From NCBI RefSeq assembly GCF_029623345.1, contig NZ_JAPYKH010000018.1, positions 23,691 through 87,690 on the forward strand: 64,000 nt of DNA, in the 5' to 3' direction. The stretch comes from Sphingomonas phyllosphaerae (lineage in GTDB: Bacteria; Pseudomonadota; Alphaproteobacteria; Sphingomonadales; Sphingomonadaceae). A model generated the notes under the pieces. The model searched no databases. It saw only the letters and a list, made by a program, of their open reading frames with translations, and was not told the DNA's origin. This document shows, piece by piece, positions 17,632-25,483 of this stretch (within the stretch, counting starts at the first letter, position 1; each line of letters starts with the position of its first letter). The position numbers and the translations under genes were made by a program.

Positions 17632-17829
17632 ATGGTTGATCAGGCCGAACGCGACGACGCTAACGATGGCGGCGCCAACGATCCCGGTGAGAACGGCGAA
17701 GACAGGGACATCCTCGGCAAGGAGCAGGAAGATCTTAACGCCGAGGATCTTAAGGGCGATGGCCGCACCGAGGATGACACCTCTGACCTGCCCGAGGCGG
17801 AGACCAAGTACCTAGGTGATTTCGCGTAG
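17632..17829 (+). CDS. Small acidic hypothetical protein, 65 aa
   Basis: The ATG at 17632 follows a clear AGGAGA ribosome binding site. The product is extremely acidic and low in hydrophobics, for example ERDDANDGGANDPGENGEDR, and is predicted to be disordered. No family is recognised. It lies between the transporter operon and the serine recombinase. Small acidic proteins can mimic DNA or bind basic partners, but that is speculation here. Confidence 0.45.
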   Translation: MVDQAERDDANDGGANDPGENGEDRDILGKEQEDLNAEDLKGDGRTEDDTSDLPEAETKYLGDFA

Positions 17830-17973
17830 GTCATCCCCTTGCTCGAATGAGACGGAAGTTGAAATGGCTGCGCCGCCCCATGAGGATGGTGGCCGGCGCA
17901 GCGTATCGGCTGGTCTAGACCCGACAACTGTCACCTACCGATAAGGAATAAGGGTCCGTTGAACGCGAAGCAT

Positions 17974-19473
17974 CTATGTATGGGATCTGATCTCGATCGA
18001 GCCGGCGCTTCCGCATGAGAGCGTGCATGTTCCTGTTCTCAGATCTACCGTTCCGTGACTGAACATGCGCCGCAAGGCAGCGTTCGTGTTCACCCTTGTG
18101 CGCGACGTGGACAGACCGGTCGCGGCGGCGCTTACCAAGGTCGAGCAGTCATTCATCAGGTACCGCCGGCCTAGATGTGTGGTCATGTAGTCTGCCAAGC
18201 TTGGCCCTTCGCCGATCCGGTCGGGAAAGCGTTGGGCTATATCGCTGCGAAGCCGGTCGTTATGCAAGGAAAGCGCCGCATTGCCGAGCAGTCGATAAGG
18301 AGCGCCGCGTGAATTCCGCCAGCCGCCGGGATCAGTGTTCCTGACCCATGAGATACCCTCGGCGGACCATGGGCCAAGGTGAGCAAGCGCTGCGCTTTCC
18401 AGAGCAGCATACGAATGCTCAGGGGCGTCACACCGATGTGCGATGCTAGCTGCTGCGCAGACAAGGGCCTGTTGTCCGCCTTCACCGATGGGTCTGTGCC
18501 GAACGTCGGCACCGCAGTCGGCGCATCGCAGCAGATTAGCGAAGACGTTGCGTTTAGCCGCGCTCCCTCCGCGGCGCCGATTACTACAGATGGACCAAAC
18601 CTGAAGGAAGACCTCGGGTTCGATGATCCTTGGAAAGTAGCCACCGACGACACCGATGGGCAGCCGGTTTTGCACGTTGCGTTTGTAAACAAACTCGTAG
18701 AGCGGAAGCGCGCCGGTAACCCGGCGATTGTTAATCAAAGCCGCGATCGTGGTGCGTTCCCAGGGGCCGTTGATGCTCCAGCGCGGCACCTGTTCCTCGT
18801 TGAGCGCCTCAGCAATCAGCTGTGGTGGCTGTCCCTTCTCCGCGTCGGTGAAGATGCGCTTCAGCAGCTCCGCCCGCTCGGGGATCGGAACAATGCGTCC
18901 ATCCTCAAGGGTTAGCCATTCGGGCAGTCTGGTGCTTAGAACCTTGGACGCGACGGCTTCACGTTTCCGCGTCCACGCTTGGCGCGCGCGCATCGACTTG
19001 GTGGCGCTCTCCTCGTTAGCCCGTATGAACACAAGCAAAGCGTAGATGAGACCTAGCGGATCGTCGGATAGGCTCTCCTCGGAGTAGAGCCGATTGTCCG
19101 CTAGCGAGACCACGTTGACGCCGGACACAACGAGGTTCGTGAGAATGGCTTGCGCTCGAAGAATGTTGTCACGGCTGAGCCGGTCCAGGCTCTCGATCAG
19201 TAGGAAGCTACCCTCTGGGATCTGACCGGCTCGGACCGCCTCAAGGAAGCAGGCCAGCTCGCCATGAGCGGCGTTTTTGCCGCGAAAGCCCGAGACGCCC
19301 AGGTCGCGATAGGTAAGCTCCTCGTCTAGGCGCAGACCGTGCTGCTCGGCATAGGCTCTCGCCAACGCAGTCTGCCGTGCGAGGCTGTCGCCGTTCGCTT
19401 GCGAGGGACTGCTAAATCGTTGGTACGAATAAGCTCTGATCGGCGCTTGTGCGACCTGTCTCGCCAACCTCAT
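17974..19473 (-). CDS. Large serine recombinase
   Basis: A 499-residue recombinase. The resolvase domain begins AYSYQRFSSPSQANGDSLAR; the YxRxS pattern places the nucleophile at S21. DLGVSGFRGKNAAHGELACF, LLIESLDRLSRDN and NRLYSEESLSDDPL are further resolvase-domain segments. It continues into a recombinase DNA-binding domain and a zinc-ribbon-like part with LLRCADCGADV plus a later cysteine (ALVCAAASIAHRC). It resembles plasmid or island integrases that excise or insert DNA. A relic of a close relative's 3' end lies at 7267-7385. No attachment site was identified. Confidence 0.85.
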   Translation of the reverse strand: MRLARQVAQAPIRAYSYQRFSSPSQANGDSLARQTALARAYAEQHGLRLDEELTYRDLGVSGFRGKNAAHGELACFLEAVRAGQIPEGSFLLIESLDRLSRDNILRAQAILTNLVVSGVNVVSLADNRLYSEESLSDDPLGLIYALLVFIRANEESATKSMRARQAWTRKREAVASKVLSTRLPEWLTLEDGRIVPIPERAELLKRIFTDAEKGQPPQLIAEALNEEQVPRWSINGPWERTTIAALINNRRVTGALPLYEFVYKRNVQNRLPIGVVGGYFPRIIEPEVFLQVWSICSNRRRGGSAAKRNVFANLLRCADCGADVRHRPIGEGGQQALVCAAASIAHRCDAPEHSYAALESAALAHLGPWSAEGISWVRNTDPGGWRNSRGAPYRLLGNAALSLHNDRLRSDIAQRFPDRIGEGPSLADYMTTHLGRRYLMNDCSTLVSAAATGLSTSRTRVNTNAALRRMFSHGTVDLRTGTCTLSCGSAGSIEIRSHT

Positions 19474-19592
19474 CCTCCGCAGCTGATTGGCGCTTAGATG
19501 CAGGTTAACTGCTCTCGTTTGGCAATCCCCTTTGTGCCGCCTTTGCTTCTAGCAGGTAGGAGGGCGATGACTGAGTATGCGGGGGCTGACAT

Positions 19593-19787
19593 ATGCTGAT
19601 CGATGATCCCCTTTGCCTTCGGCGTGAAGCTGACCTCTGTCGTCGGATCGCCGGTATGTTCGGGCAAAGTCCTGACGCAGACCGGCTGAGGCTTGAAGCT
19701 CTCGAGCATGAGATGCGAGCTGACAGGGTCGTACGGCATAGAAGAGACGCGCAGATCGCAGCGCAGCGAATGCGCCGTGGTCGCTGA
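19593..19787 (+). CDS. Small hypothetical protein, 64 aa
   Basis: A 64-residue frame with a helical, charged composition: READLCRRIAGMFGQSPDAD followed by LEALEHEMRADRVVRHRRDA. The DLCRRIA segment followed by residues that could form a second helix resembles a common family of short sphingomonad proteins of unknown role, but that is only an impression. It is divergent from the recombinase gene. No strong ribosome binding site is seen. Confidence 0.4.
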   Translation: MLIDDPLCLRREADLCRRIAGMFGQSPDADRLRLEALEHEMRADRVVRHRRDAQIAAQRMRRGR

Positions 19788-19919
19788 TCAAGCGGGCTGA
19801 ACATTCAACCCACTAAGCCGGTTCCGGCCGCGATCGAGATGCTGGCGAGCGCGACTAGCGCCAGATATGCCGAATCAGCAAGCTATTCACCGGGCTAGTG
19901 CGTGCGGAGGGTCGTGCTC

Positions 19920-20158
19920 TCATCTTCTCTCCTGATCGACTAAGCGTCGTTGGGTGCGAGAACATCGCGGAAGAGCGATCGATCCACCGACGCGCCCCAC
20001 CGTCAAATAAGCGTTCTGCCCAGTCCGCACGCATATCGTCAGCTCATAACCCTGATATGTGCGGGCGGTGAGCGCATCATCCTCGCGCTCGACCGAGACA
20101 AAGCAGTCGGGGCTGGTGGACGCCGACAACTCCGCTTTCCAGACCACCGCATCGCCCG
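19920..20158 (-). pseudogene. Truncated gene fragment next to the repeat element
   Basis: About 75 codons (VVWKAELSASTSPDCFVSVE near the start, YQGYELTICVRTGQ later) read out of the 204-bp element fragment at 20159-20218 without an intervening stop. The native 5' end appears to have been removed by the element. No family is recognised. It may be chance coding, so confidence is low. Confidence 0.25.
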
Positions 20159-20218
20159 GCTCTGTCAAACCAAACGCACCGGCTCCGCGAGCGGGCGAAG
20201 GCTTGTGCAGCGCAGGGT
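20159..20218 (-). repeat. IS6-related 204-bp element, copy 4, right-end fragment
   Basis: About 60 bases in inverted orientation that match the right end of the copies at 8003 and 39520, starting GGCTCTGTCAAACC. The rest is missing because the IS6-family element at 20219 begins exactly where the match stops. Confidence 0.7.
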
Positions 20219-21051
20219 GGTGCTGTCAATCTAATGCGAACTCGTCTCTACACGATGCAACTCGCCCCCGGCTCGCGTCGGATCAGCTGACGAGCGCCTG
20301 CCACTCAGCCAGCGCCGCGGAGCGGCGCTGCTTGTAGGTCTGGCGATCGACGAGGTGGCGTTCGTGGTTGAAGTGGTTGTGGACGTTGGCGTGGACCGAG
20401 GCGAATTTCTGTAAGGTCCGCATCTGCCGAAACCTCAACATCGCCCGCTCTCGTCGCCTAAACGGCAGGTGCGAGTTCTCCACCCGGTTGTTGGCCCAGC
20501 GGCCAACCTCCTGCTTCTCGCGCGTGCCGAGCTCGGTCAGCGCGGCACCGTAGGAGCGCAGACCATCGGTGGTGATCGCCTCAGGCGAGCCGTGGCGCTT
20601 GAGCGCCCTCTTCATAAAGGCGAGCGCCGCTTTCTTGTCACGGGTCTTGGTGACGTAGCTCTCTAGAACCTCACCCTCGTGATCCACCGCTCGCCACAGA
20701 TAGACCATTTCGCCGTTCAGCTTCACGTACATCTCGTCCAGGTGCCAGCGCCAGTGACGAAAGCCGCGCATCCGGTTGACCCGCTGGCGCCGCACCTCAC
20801 CCGCAAACAGCGGACCGAACCTGTTCCACCATAGCCTCACCGTCTCGTGGCAGATGTCGATCCCGCGCTCGAACAGCAGGTCCTCCACGTTCCGCAGCGA
20901 AAGCGGAAAGCGCACGTACATTAGCACCACCAACCGGATCACCTCGGGCGACGAGTTGAAGTAGCGAAACGGACTGGCTGGCTTGCGCGGGCGGGGCATG
21001 CCCCTCTCCTACCCCGCCCGTTGCCGCAGGTGCATTAGCTTTGACAGAGCC
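20219..21051 (-). mobile_element. IS6-family insertion sequence, copy 1
   Basis: An 833-bp element with ends GGTGCTGTCAATCTAATGC and, reversed, GGCTCTGTCAAAGCTAATGC. It holds one transposase gene. No eight-base target duplication is seen (cgcagggt left, attccgtg right), so it arrived or was reshaped by recombination. Its left end cuts a copy of the 204-bp element and its right end cuts an alcohol dehydrogenase fragment. Confidence 0.85.
20283..20999 (-). CDS. IS6-family transposase
   Basis: A 238-residue DDE transposase. It begins MPRPRKPASPFRYFNSSPEV, with the N-terminal helix-turn-helix region, then the first aspartate in WHLDEMYVKLNG, the second in ITTDGLRSYGAAL, and the glutamate in NNRVENSHLPFRRRERAML. 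All three catalytic residues are present and the length is normal for the family, so it should be active. It could supply transposase to the related 204-bp elements in this window. Confidence 0.9.
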   Translation of the reverse strand: MPRPRKPASPFRYFNSSPEVIRLVVLMYVRFPLSLRNVEDLLFERGIDICHETVRLWWNRFGPLFAGEVRRQRVNRMRGFRHWRWHLDEMYVKLNGEMVYLWRAVDHEGEVLESYVTKTRDKKAALAFMKRALKRHGSPEAITTDGLRSYGAALTELGTREKQEVGRWANNRVENSHLPFRRRERAMLRFRQMRTLQKFASVHANVHNHFNHERHLVDRQTYKQRRSAALAEWQALVS

Positions 21052-21054
21052 ATT

Positions 21055-21183
21055 CCGTGACTTCCGAACCGGCCGCCTCCACCACTTCGGTGCCATAGGC
21101 CATGGGGATACAGCCAATGACGGTCGGCTGCCGTCCTGTCGCCGACGCCTAGGTCGTGGGAGTTCAGGGATGACAGCGCCCAC
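21055..21183 (-). pseudogene. Fragment of an alcohol dehydrogenase/quinone reductase gene
   Basis: The reverse strand reads LNSHDLGV and, after frame changes, pieces that match the N-terminal region of the complete dehydrogenase at 27284-28291 (LNFHDLGVVIG and the following glycine-rich part). The nucleotide match to about 28080-28200 is clear though frameshifted. The IS6 element removes the rest. It is one of several decayed copies of this gene. Confidence 0.5.
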
Positions 21184-21969
21184 TCAACTTGGTTTGCGGA
21201 AGCGGTAAATGATGCGGTCAGTCTTGCCGCGGATCGCGGGATCGAGCGACAGCTTCGAATGGTCATCGGCGGGGTTGCGCAGCAGATCGGACTCGGCTTC
21301 AAGCTTGAACCCCGCATGTTCGAAATCCGCGCGGAGCTTCACCGGGTCGATGCGGTGGAGCTTTCTAACGACATCACGTGTGTCGCCGCCGGGCGCGGCG
21401 ACGTGATCGACGACGCCGACAATCCCGCCTGGCTTGGTCGCCGCGAAGATTTTGGCGAGGAACGCGTCCGGGTCCATCCGCGGAAACTGGAACTGTTCGT
21501 TCTCCCAATAGGTGTCGTGGTAGACGAGGTGCATCAGCACGAAGTCGAAGCTCGCAGGGTCGAGTGTCAGATCGGCGGCGGTGCTCGAGATCAGGCGGAC
21601 ATTGGGAACGCGCGCGACAAGGCCGGCGAAGTTCTTCTTGCCTGCATCGTCGAGCAGATTGGCGGGCTCCCACGCGACCACCGCACCCTTGGGACCGACC
21701 GCGCGGCCGATGATCTCGGCATAATAGCCGACGCGCGTGAACGGGGCGGTGGTTCCGGTGAACAGGTCAAGCGCGCGGTCACCCTGTTCTAGCCCGAGAA
21801 ACTTCAGCACCTGGACGGGCTTGCGGCTTTCGTCGAGCGCGACCGAATCGGCCGGCCTCCCCCGCGCGGCGACGGCCGCCCGCACGTCGGCGGGAGCAGT
21901 TTGGGCCGCCGCCTTCGGCAATGGCGCGGCGAGGATCAGCGACAGCAGGAGCGGTCTTAAAATGCGCAT
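21184..21969 (-). CDS. Exported class I SAM-methyltransferase-like protein
   Basis: A 261-residue protein with a signal peptide (MRILRPLLLSLILAAPLPKA, cleavage near AAAQ). The rest is a methyltransferase fold: LKFLGLEQGDRALDLFTGTT as motif I, VVAWEP after strand 2, SFDFVLMHLVYHDTYW and ATKPGGIVGVVDHVA. Such periplasmic SAM-fold proteins are frequent in sphingomonads although SAM is not expected in the periplasm; their reaction is not established. I use the ATG at 21969, which starts the signal peptide directly. The gene follows the beta-propeller gene after about 160 bases. Confidence 0.8.
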   Translation of the reverse strand: MRILRPLLLSLILAAPLPKAAAQTAPADVRAAVAARGRPADSVALDESRKPVQVLKFLGLEQGDRALDLFTGTTAPFTRVGYYAEIIGRAVGPKGAVVAWEPANLLDDAGKKNFAGLVARVPNVRLISSTAADLTLDPASFDFVLMHLVYHDTYWENEQFQFPRMDPDAFLAKIFAATKPGGIVGVVDHVAAPGGDTRDVVRKLHRIDPVKLRADFEHAGFKLEAESDLLRNPADDHSKLSLDPAIRGKTDRIIYRFRKPS

Positions 21970-22127
21970 TTGGTTTTCTCCGATGGTGCCGGTCACTGGA
22001 TGACGAGAATGCCAACCGTCTCAGTCCGGAATCATGACCTTCCTGAAGGTCTTCCCGGGCTTGATCACGCGATCGGCTCGCCTGGTTTGGCGCGCTCGGT
22101 AAAGAGCTCTGTTCATAATTATGTGTG

Positions 22128-23321
22128 TCAACGTGCGCTAAGCTCATCGCTGTTGTGAGGAGGTGGAGCATCAGCAGGGTTGTCACCAGTGGGAACCGGA
22201 AGACTGAACATCAACCAAGGACGTTTCACCCGGTCTTCACCGCCTGCAAATAGCGGCAAACGATTGAGTTGGGTGGCGGTAACGTAGAGCCTACCCCTCC
22301 CATCAACAGACGGTGCGATTGGCCAGATCAGTTCCGGATCGCGCGCCAGCATCCGGGTCCCGCCGTTCGGGGTGCGGAGACGAACCGCGCTATTTTCCGC
22401 ATCGGTCATGAATAGATTGCCGGTCGGATCACGGCACATGCCAGCGATCCACGGGCGATCAAAGGTAAAGGCGACCGTTACGCGGGCCGCGATCGCGGCG
22501 TCATCAAGGGATGGGTCCTTCAATACGGAAACGGGAACCGCGAACATCCGCCGCCCGAATAGACAGCAGAAATACAGGGTCTCGCCATCAGGAGCGATCT
22601 CCAGCAGATCGTTGTGGATGTAAACTGGCTTTCCGTCTCGCTCTAGCCTGCGTCCTTCGATGATAGGTACGTCTTCCGGTCGGCACCGCATGAGAGGATG
22701 GCCAGAAAGTATCTTGCGGGAGGAGCCGTCACGTAGATCGACGATAACGAAGGCTCCGGTCTTCGATTCAGTCAGGATCGCGTGATCGCCGTGAATGCGC
22801 AAATGACCAAAGCGTTGGTTTTCACCCATGACGCTCCCGTCGAAGCCAATGGTACGCACCACCTGATCCGACGCTAAGTCTATCTGCACAATCTTCGCAG
22901 CCCCCCAAATTCCTTCACCGAAACCCGGTGCTGCGGCATCCACAACCCAGAGGTTGCCGCGAACGTCGGCGAAAATACTGTTGATGTCGACAAATCGCTT
23001 CAGCGGCTCGTTTTGACCATCCCAGCTATTCCAGCGATCACCAGGAAACGGTCTATGGCTGCCGTCGACCGCGATTTCGACAACGCCCGGCGTTGGACCG
23101 ATCCAGGCAGGGATGCTTGCAAACAGCCTTCCTCCTGAAAAGACGGCTCCATTCCAAGCTAAATCCGGTGCTTGGGCAATGAGCTTGAAGCGTGAGGCGG
23201 CTTCCTTTGCCAGACCAACGCTGGGTAATGCCGATGTAACTGCTCCCATCATTGTCGTCGTCACCACATCCCGCCTGGTCATCGCGCGAGCCGCAGAATC
23301 ATTTTCAAAGCGATGGATCAT
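22128..23321 (-). CDS. Exported major-royal-jelly/yellow-like beta-propeller protein
   Basis: A 397-residue protein. A twin-arginine-like start (TRRDVVTTTMMGAVTSALPS) indicates export. The body has the six-bladed propeller pattern of the royal jelly/yellow family: FASIPAWIGPTPGVVEI, FVDINSIFADVRGNLWVVD, KIVQIDLASDQVVRTI, FGHLRIHGDHAILTES, IAPDGETLYFCCLFGRRMF and GNLFMTDAENSAV. Bacterial members are of unknown role, possibly lactone or quinone chemistry. The ATG overlaps the stop of the upstream oxidoreductase (ATGA), so the two are translated together. That coupling suggests action on related compounds. Confidence 0.8.
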   Translation of the reverse strand: MIHRFENDSAARAMTRRDVVTTTMMGAVTSALPSVGLAKEAASRFKLIAQAPDLAWNGAVFSGGRLFASIPAWIGPTPGVVEIAVDGSHRPFPGDRWNSWDGQNEPLKRFVDINSIFADVRGNLWVVDAAAPGFGEGIWGAAKIVQIDLASDQVVRTIGFDGSVMGENQRFGHLRIHGDHAILTESKTGAFVIVDLRDGSSRKILSGHPLMRCRPEDVPIIEGRRLERDGKPVYIHNDLLEIAPDGETLYFCCLFGRRMFAVPVSVLKDPSLDDAAIAARVTVAFTFDRPWIAGMCRDPTGNLFMTDAENSAVRLRTPNGGTRMLARDPELIWPIAPSVDGRGRLYVTATQLNRLPLFAGGEDRVKRPWLMFSLPVPTGDNPADAPPPHNSDELSAR

Positions 23322-24085
23322 TTCACGTGCGCGACAAGGCCGATCTGGCCCGGCGCAACGTGGTCGGCCATGGTGTGGCGATCGGGGAAGTCGCCGCCAT
23401 TTTGCGACCGGAAGGGGATGGGCGTGTCGGTGAACAGCCCAGCGAGACGCTCACGCCATGCTGCCTTGATCGCCTCCAGTTCTTCCGCGGTGGAGACATG
23501 ACCCGCGCCATAGACCGCGTGCGTCGGGAGCACGTCCATGCCGGGGTAGAACAGCGCGCCATGGGTCAGCGGGAACAGCAGTTGCTCGATCGGCCCGTTG
23601 ATGCCCCGTGGGCCATAGTCGGCTGCTGGGCCGCCGGCCTGCACGTTGACCAGCGCTCGCTTGCCTTTGAGGATGCCCTCGCCAAAGCGGAACTCGTTGG
23701 AGCCGTTCTGATAGCCGTAGGCGAAGCCGAAGGCATAGACCCGATCGATCCAGCCCTTCAGGATCGCGGGCACGCCGTACCACCACAGTGGAAACTGCAG
23801 GATGACAGCATCGGCTTCGAGCAGCTTCTGCTGCTCGGCGGTCACGTCAGGCGTCTGGTGCCCGTTTCCGTAGGCATGGCCTGACTCCATAATGAACGAC
23901 AGCCGTTCGGAGTTGTCGCGCACCGGAAAGTCATCGGCGTCATAGACCGCCTTCCACTTCATGCCGTAGAGGTCCGAATGGACCACGCTGTGCCCCGCTG
24001 CCGACATCGTCTCATCGGTCACGTCGACAAGCTGCCGCGTCAGCGAAGTGGGTTCCGGATGGGCGTAAACGATAAGTACCTTCAT
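23318..24085 (-). CDS. Flavodoxin-fold NAD(P)H oxidoreductase (MdaB/KefF-like), copy 1
   Basis: A 255-residue quinone or nitro reductase of the NQO/flavodoxin-2 family. It begins MKVLIVYAHPEPTSLTRQLV (FMN or FAD phosphate loop) and contains DAVILQFPLWWYGVPAILKG, the conserved flavin contact region, and NVQAGGPAADYGPRGINGP. It should reduce quinones or similar electrophiles by two electrons. It is a close paralogue of the gene at 26470-27252. The sequence just upstream of its ATG encodes the last residues of a lost dehydrogenase (GGHFGKIVLKF), showing that it arose by duplication of a dehydrogenase-oxidoreductase pair. Confidence 0.85.
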   Translation of the reverse strand: MKVLIVYAHPEPTSLTRQLVDVTDETMSAAGHSVVHSDLYGMKWKAVYDADDFPVRDNSERLSFIMESGHAYGNGHQTPDVTAEQQKLLEADAVILQFPLWWYGVPAILKGWIDRVYAFGFAYGYQNGSNEFRFGEGILKGKRALVNVQAGGPAADYGPRGINGPIEQLLFPLTHGALFYPGMDVLPTHAVYGAGHVSTAEELEAIKAAWRERLAGLFTDTPIPFRSQNGGDFPDRHTMADHVAPGQIGLVAHVK

Positions 24086-24170
24086 GGTCCAATGCCTCGG
24101 ATGGATGCGATTGCAGAACTTGAGGACGATCTTGCCGAAGTGGCCGCCAGCTCCTGTAGCTGAAAGGCAT
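24086..24170 (-). pseudogene. 3' remnant of an alcohol dehydrogenase gene
   Basis: The reverse strand reads GAGGHFGKIVLKF, matching the C terminus of the intact dehydrogenase at 27284 (GGHFGKIVVEY). Only the last codons survive. The distance to the following oxidoreductase start is similar in both copies. Confidence 0.55.
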
Positions 24171-24239
24171 CGGCGAGCAGGCATGAGCGGCCTATCACCG
24201 GGTATGCGCAGACGGCGGCGAGACGTGGACTAGGTCAAG

Positions 24240-24276
24240 CTGACGGTCGGCATTGCCGACAGTCAGCCGCCTTTTT
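24240..24276 (+). terminator. Rho-independent terminator-like hairpin, orphan
   Basis: CTGACGGTCGGC, a three-base loop and GCCGACAGTCAG form a 12-base stem with one mismatch, followed by CCGCC and five T residues. The direction is rightward, yet no rightward gene ends nearby. It may mark a gene lost in the rearrangements of this region. Confidence 0.5.
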
Positions 24277-24340
24277 GACTACAATACACTTCAGCCGGCG
24301 CGAGCGCGAAACCTACCCGTTGATGGATCAGCCTCTGCGA

Positions 24341-24760
24341 TCAGCTGCCCGCTGGCACGGCACCGATCTGCTGCATCAACCCGAGGAGATCGGGCTGACC
24401 GCGCTCGCCGACGATCTTCCCGTTGGCCATGGCATAGAAGTTCATGGTTTGAATGGCGATCTGATTTCCGGTCGCCGGTACTCCGAAGAAGGTGCCGCCG
24501 TGTGTGCCACGCATCGTCCATCTTGCGGCGACCTTCTCACCCTCGACGACCAACTCCTCGAGCGTCCACTGGACGTCCGGGAAGCCGCCGCGCATCACCT
24601 CGACGACTTTGAGCCAGCCCGTCGGCCCCACGAGCGGTTCGCTTTGGAAAGGAACGTAAAATTTCGCATCCGCCGCGATGAGTTCCTGACCAAGCTTTCC
24701 GTCGGCAGTGTTGATGAACTGCGCGAAGCGGGGCATGAAAGTATCGGCTACGTCAGACAT
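24341..24760 (-). CDS. SnoaL-like ester cyclase / NTF2-fold protein
   Basis: A 139-residue cone-shaped NTF2-fold protein. FINTADGKLGQELIAADAKF, MRGGFPDVQWTLEELVVEGE and AARWTMRGTHGGTFFGVPAT are typical of the SnoaL polyketide-cyclase family of ester cyclases. These enzymes bind small hydrophobic compounds; many stand-alone members have no known reaction. It lies in a leftward cluster with an SRPBCC protein, an enoyl-CoA hydratase-like protein and two flavodoxin-fold reductases, which together look like a small catabolic or detoxification set. Confidence 0.8.
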   Translation of the reverse strand: MSDVADTFMPRFAQFINTADGKLGQELIAADAKFYVPFQSEPLVGPTGWLKVVEVMRGGFPDVQWTLEELVVEGEKVAARWTMRGTHGGTFFGVPATGNQIAIQTMNFYAMANGKIVGERGQPDLLGLMQQIGAVPAGS

Positions 24761-24870
24761 GATGTTCTCCTGAATGGTATGGGTGATGTCTATCCCCGGG
24801 CGATTAACCGTGGGCTGCCCGAGCCTGGACTGGCGATCTTTGAACAGACCGCCGTCGTTGCTTTTGGCTT

Positions 24871-25392
24871 CTAGCGGCCGTCGCCGCTTGTGCCGCGAAC
24901 TGCGGCAACCAGCCCGTCAAGCCATTCCTGATGACCGTTGAGCATGGAATTCGGCACGGTCGTCGCCAAGTCCTTGGCCGGCGCACCGTTCTGCGTCTCC
25001 TGGGTCAGGATGCGGACACGCCCCCCCTCCAAGTCCTCGATCAACCAGGCGTGGTGTACGTCCAGGCGGCCATCGCCCTCGCCGCCCCAACCGTGCCAGC
25101 CAACCCGGCCGGGCTGGTCGCCGGCCGGGGCGACGTACTCCACTACCTCGGCGTTGATCAGGAAGCCGAACGTATCGAACGAGAAGCGGCGGCCGAGTGC
25201 GAGGGCTGGACCATCGCCGTTCGGGAAGCGCACGTTGGCGCTGTTGGCATAGTAGCTCGGCCAGCGCGTCGGCTCGGTGAGGAACGGCCAAATCTCGGCA
25301 GCGGTCAGCCCGGCGACGATGGCCTCGTTCGTGACGAAATTATCGGTGTAGCCGGGGACATAGCCTTGCGGCCATTCGATCGCGTTCATCAT
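24871..25392 (-). CDS. SRPBCC-domain protein
   Basis: A 173-residue protein with the START/Bet v1-like helix-grip fold: AEIWPFLTEPTRWPSYYANS at the beginning, RRFSFDTFGFLINAEVVEYV in the sheet, and MLNGHQEWLDGLVAAVRG as the long C-terminal helix. Members bind hydrophobic ligands. Two adjacent ATGs (25392, 25389) are possible starts. The gene belongs to the leftward cluster between 24.3 and 26.2 kb. Confidence 0.75.
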   Translation of the reverse strand: MMNAIEWPQGYVPGYTDNFVTNEAIVAGLTAAEIWPFLTEPTRWPSYYANSANVRFPNGDGPALALGRRFSFDTFGFLINAEVVEYVAPAGDQPGRVGWHGWGGEGDGRLDVHHAWLIEDLEGGRVRILTQETQNGAPAKDLATTVPNSMLNGHQEWLDGLVAAVRGTSGDGR

Positions 25393-25483
25393 CGTATCTG
25401 GCTCCTTGGTGTTGCGTATTTCGTCGTTGAACATCGCCGCCGGGGTGGGCGGCCGACGCTGGCAGAATCAAAGCTCCGCCCAA

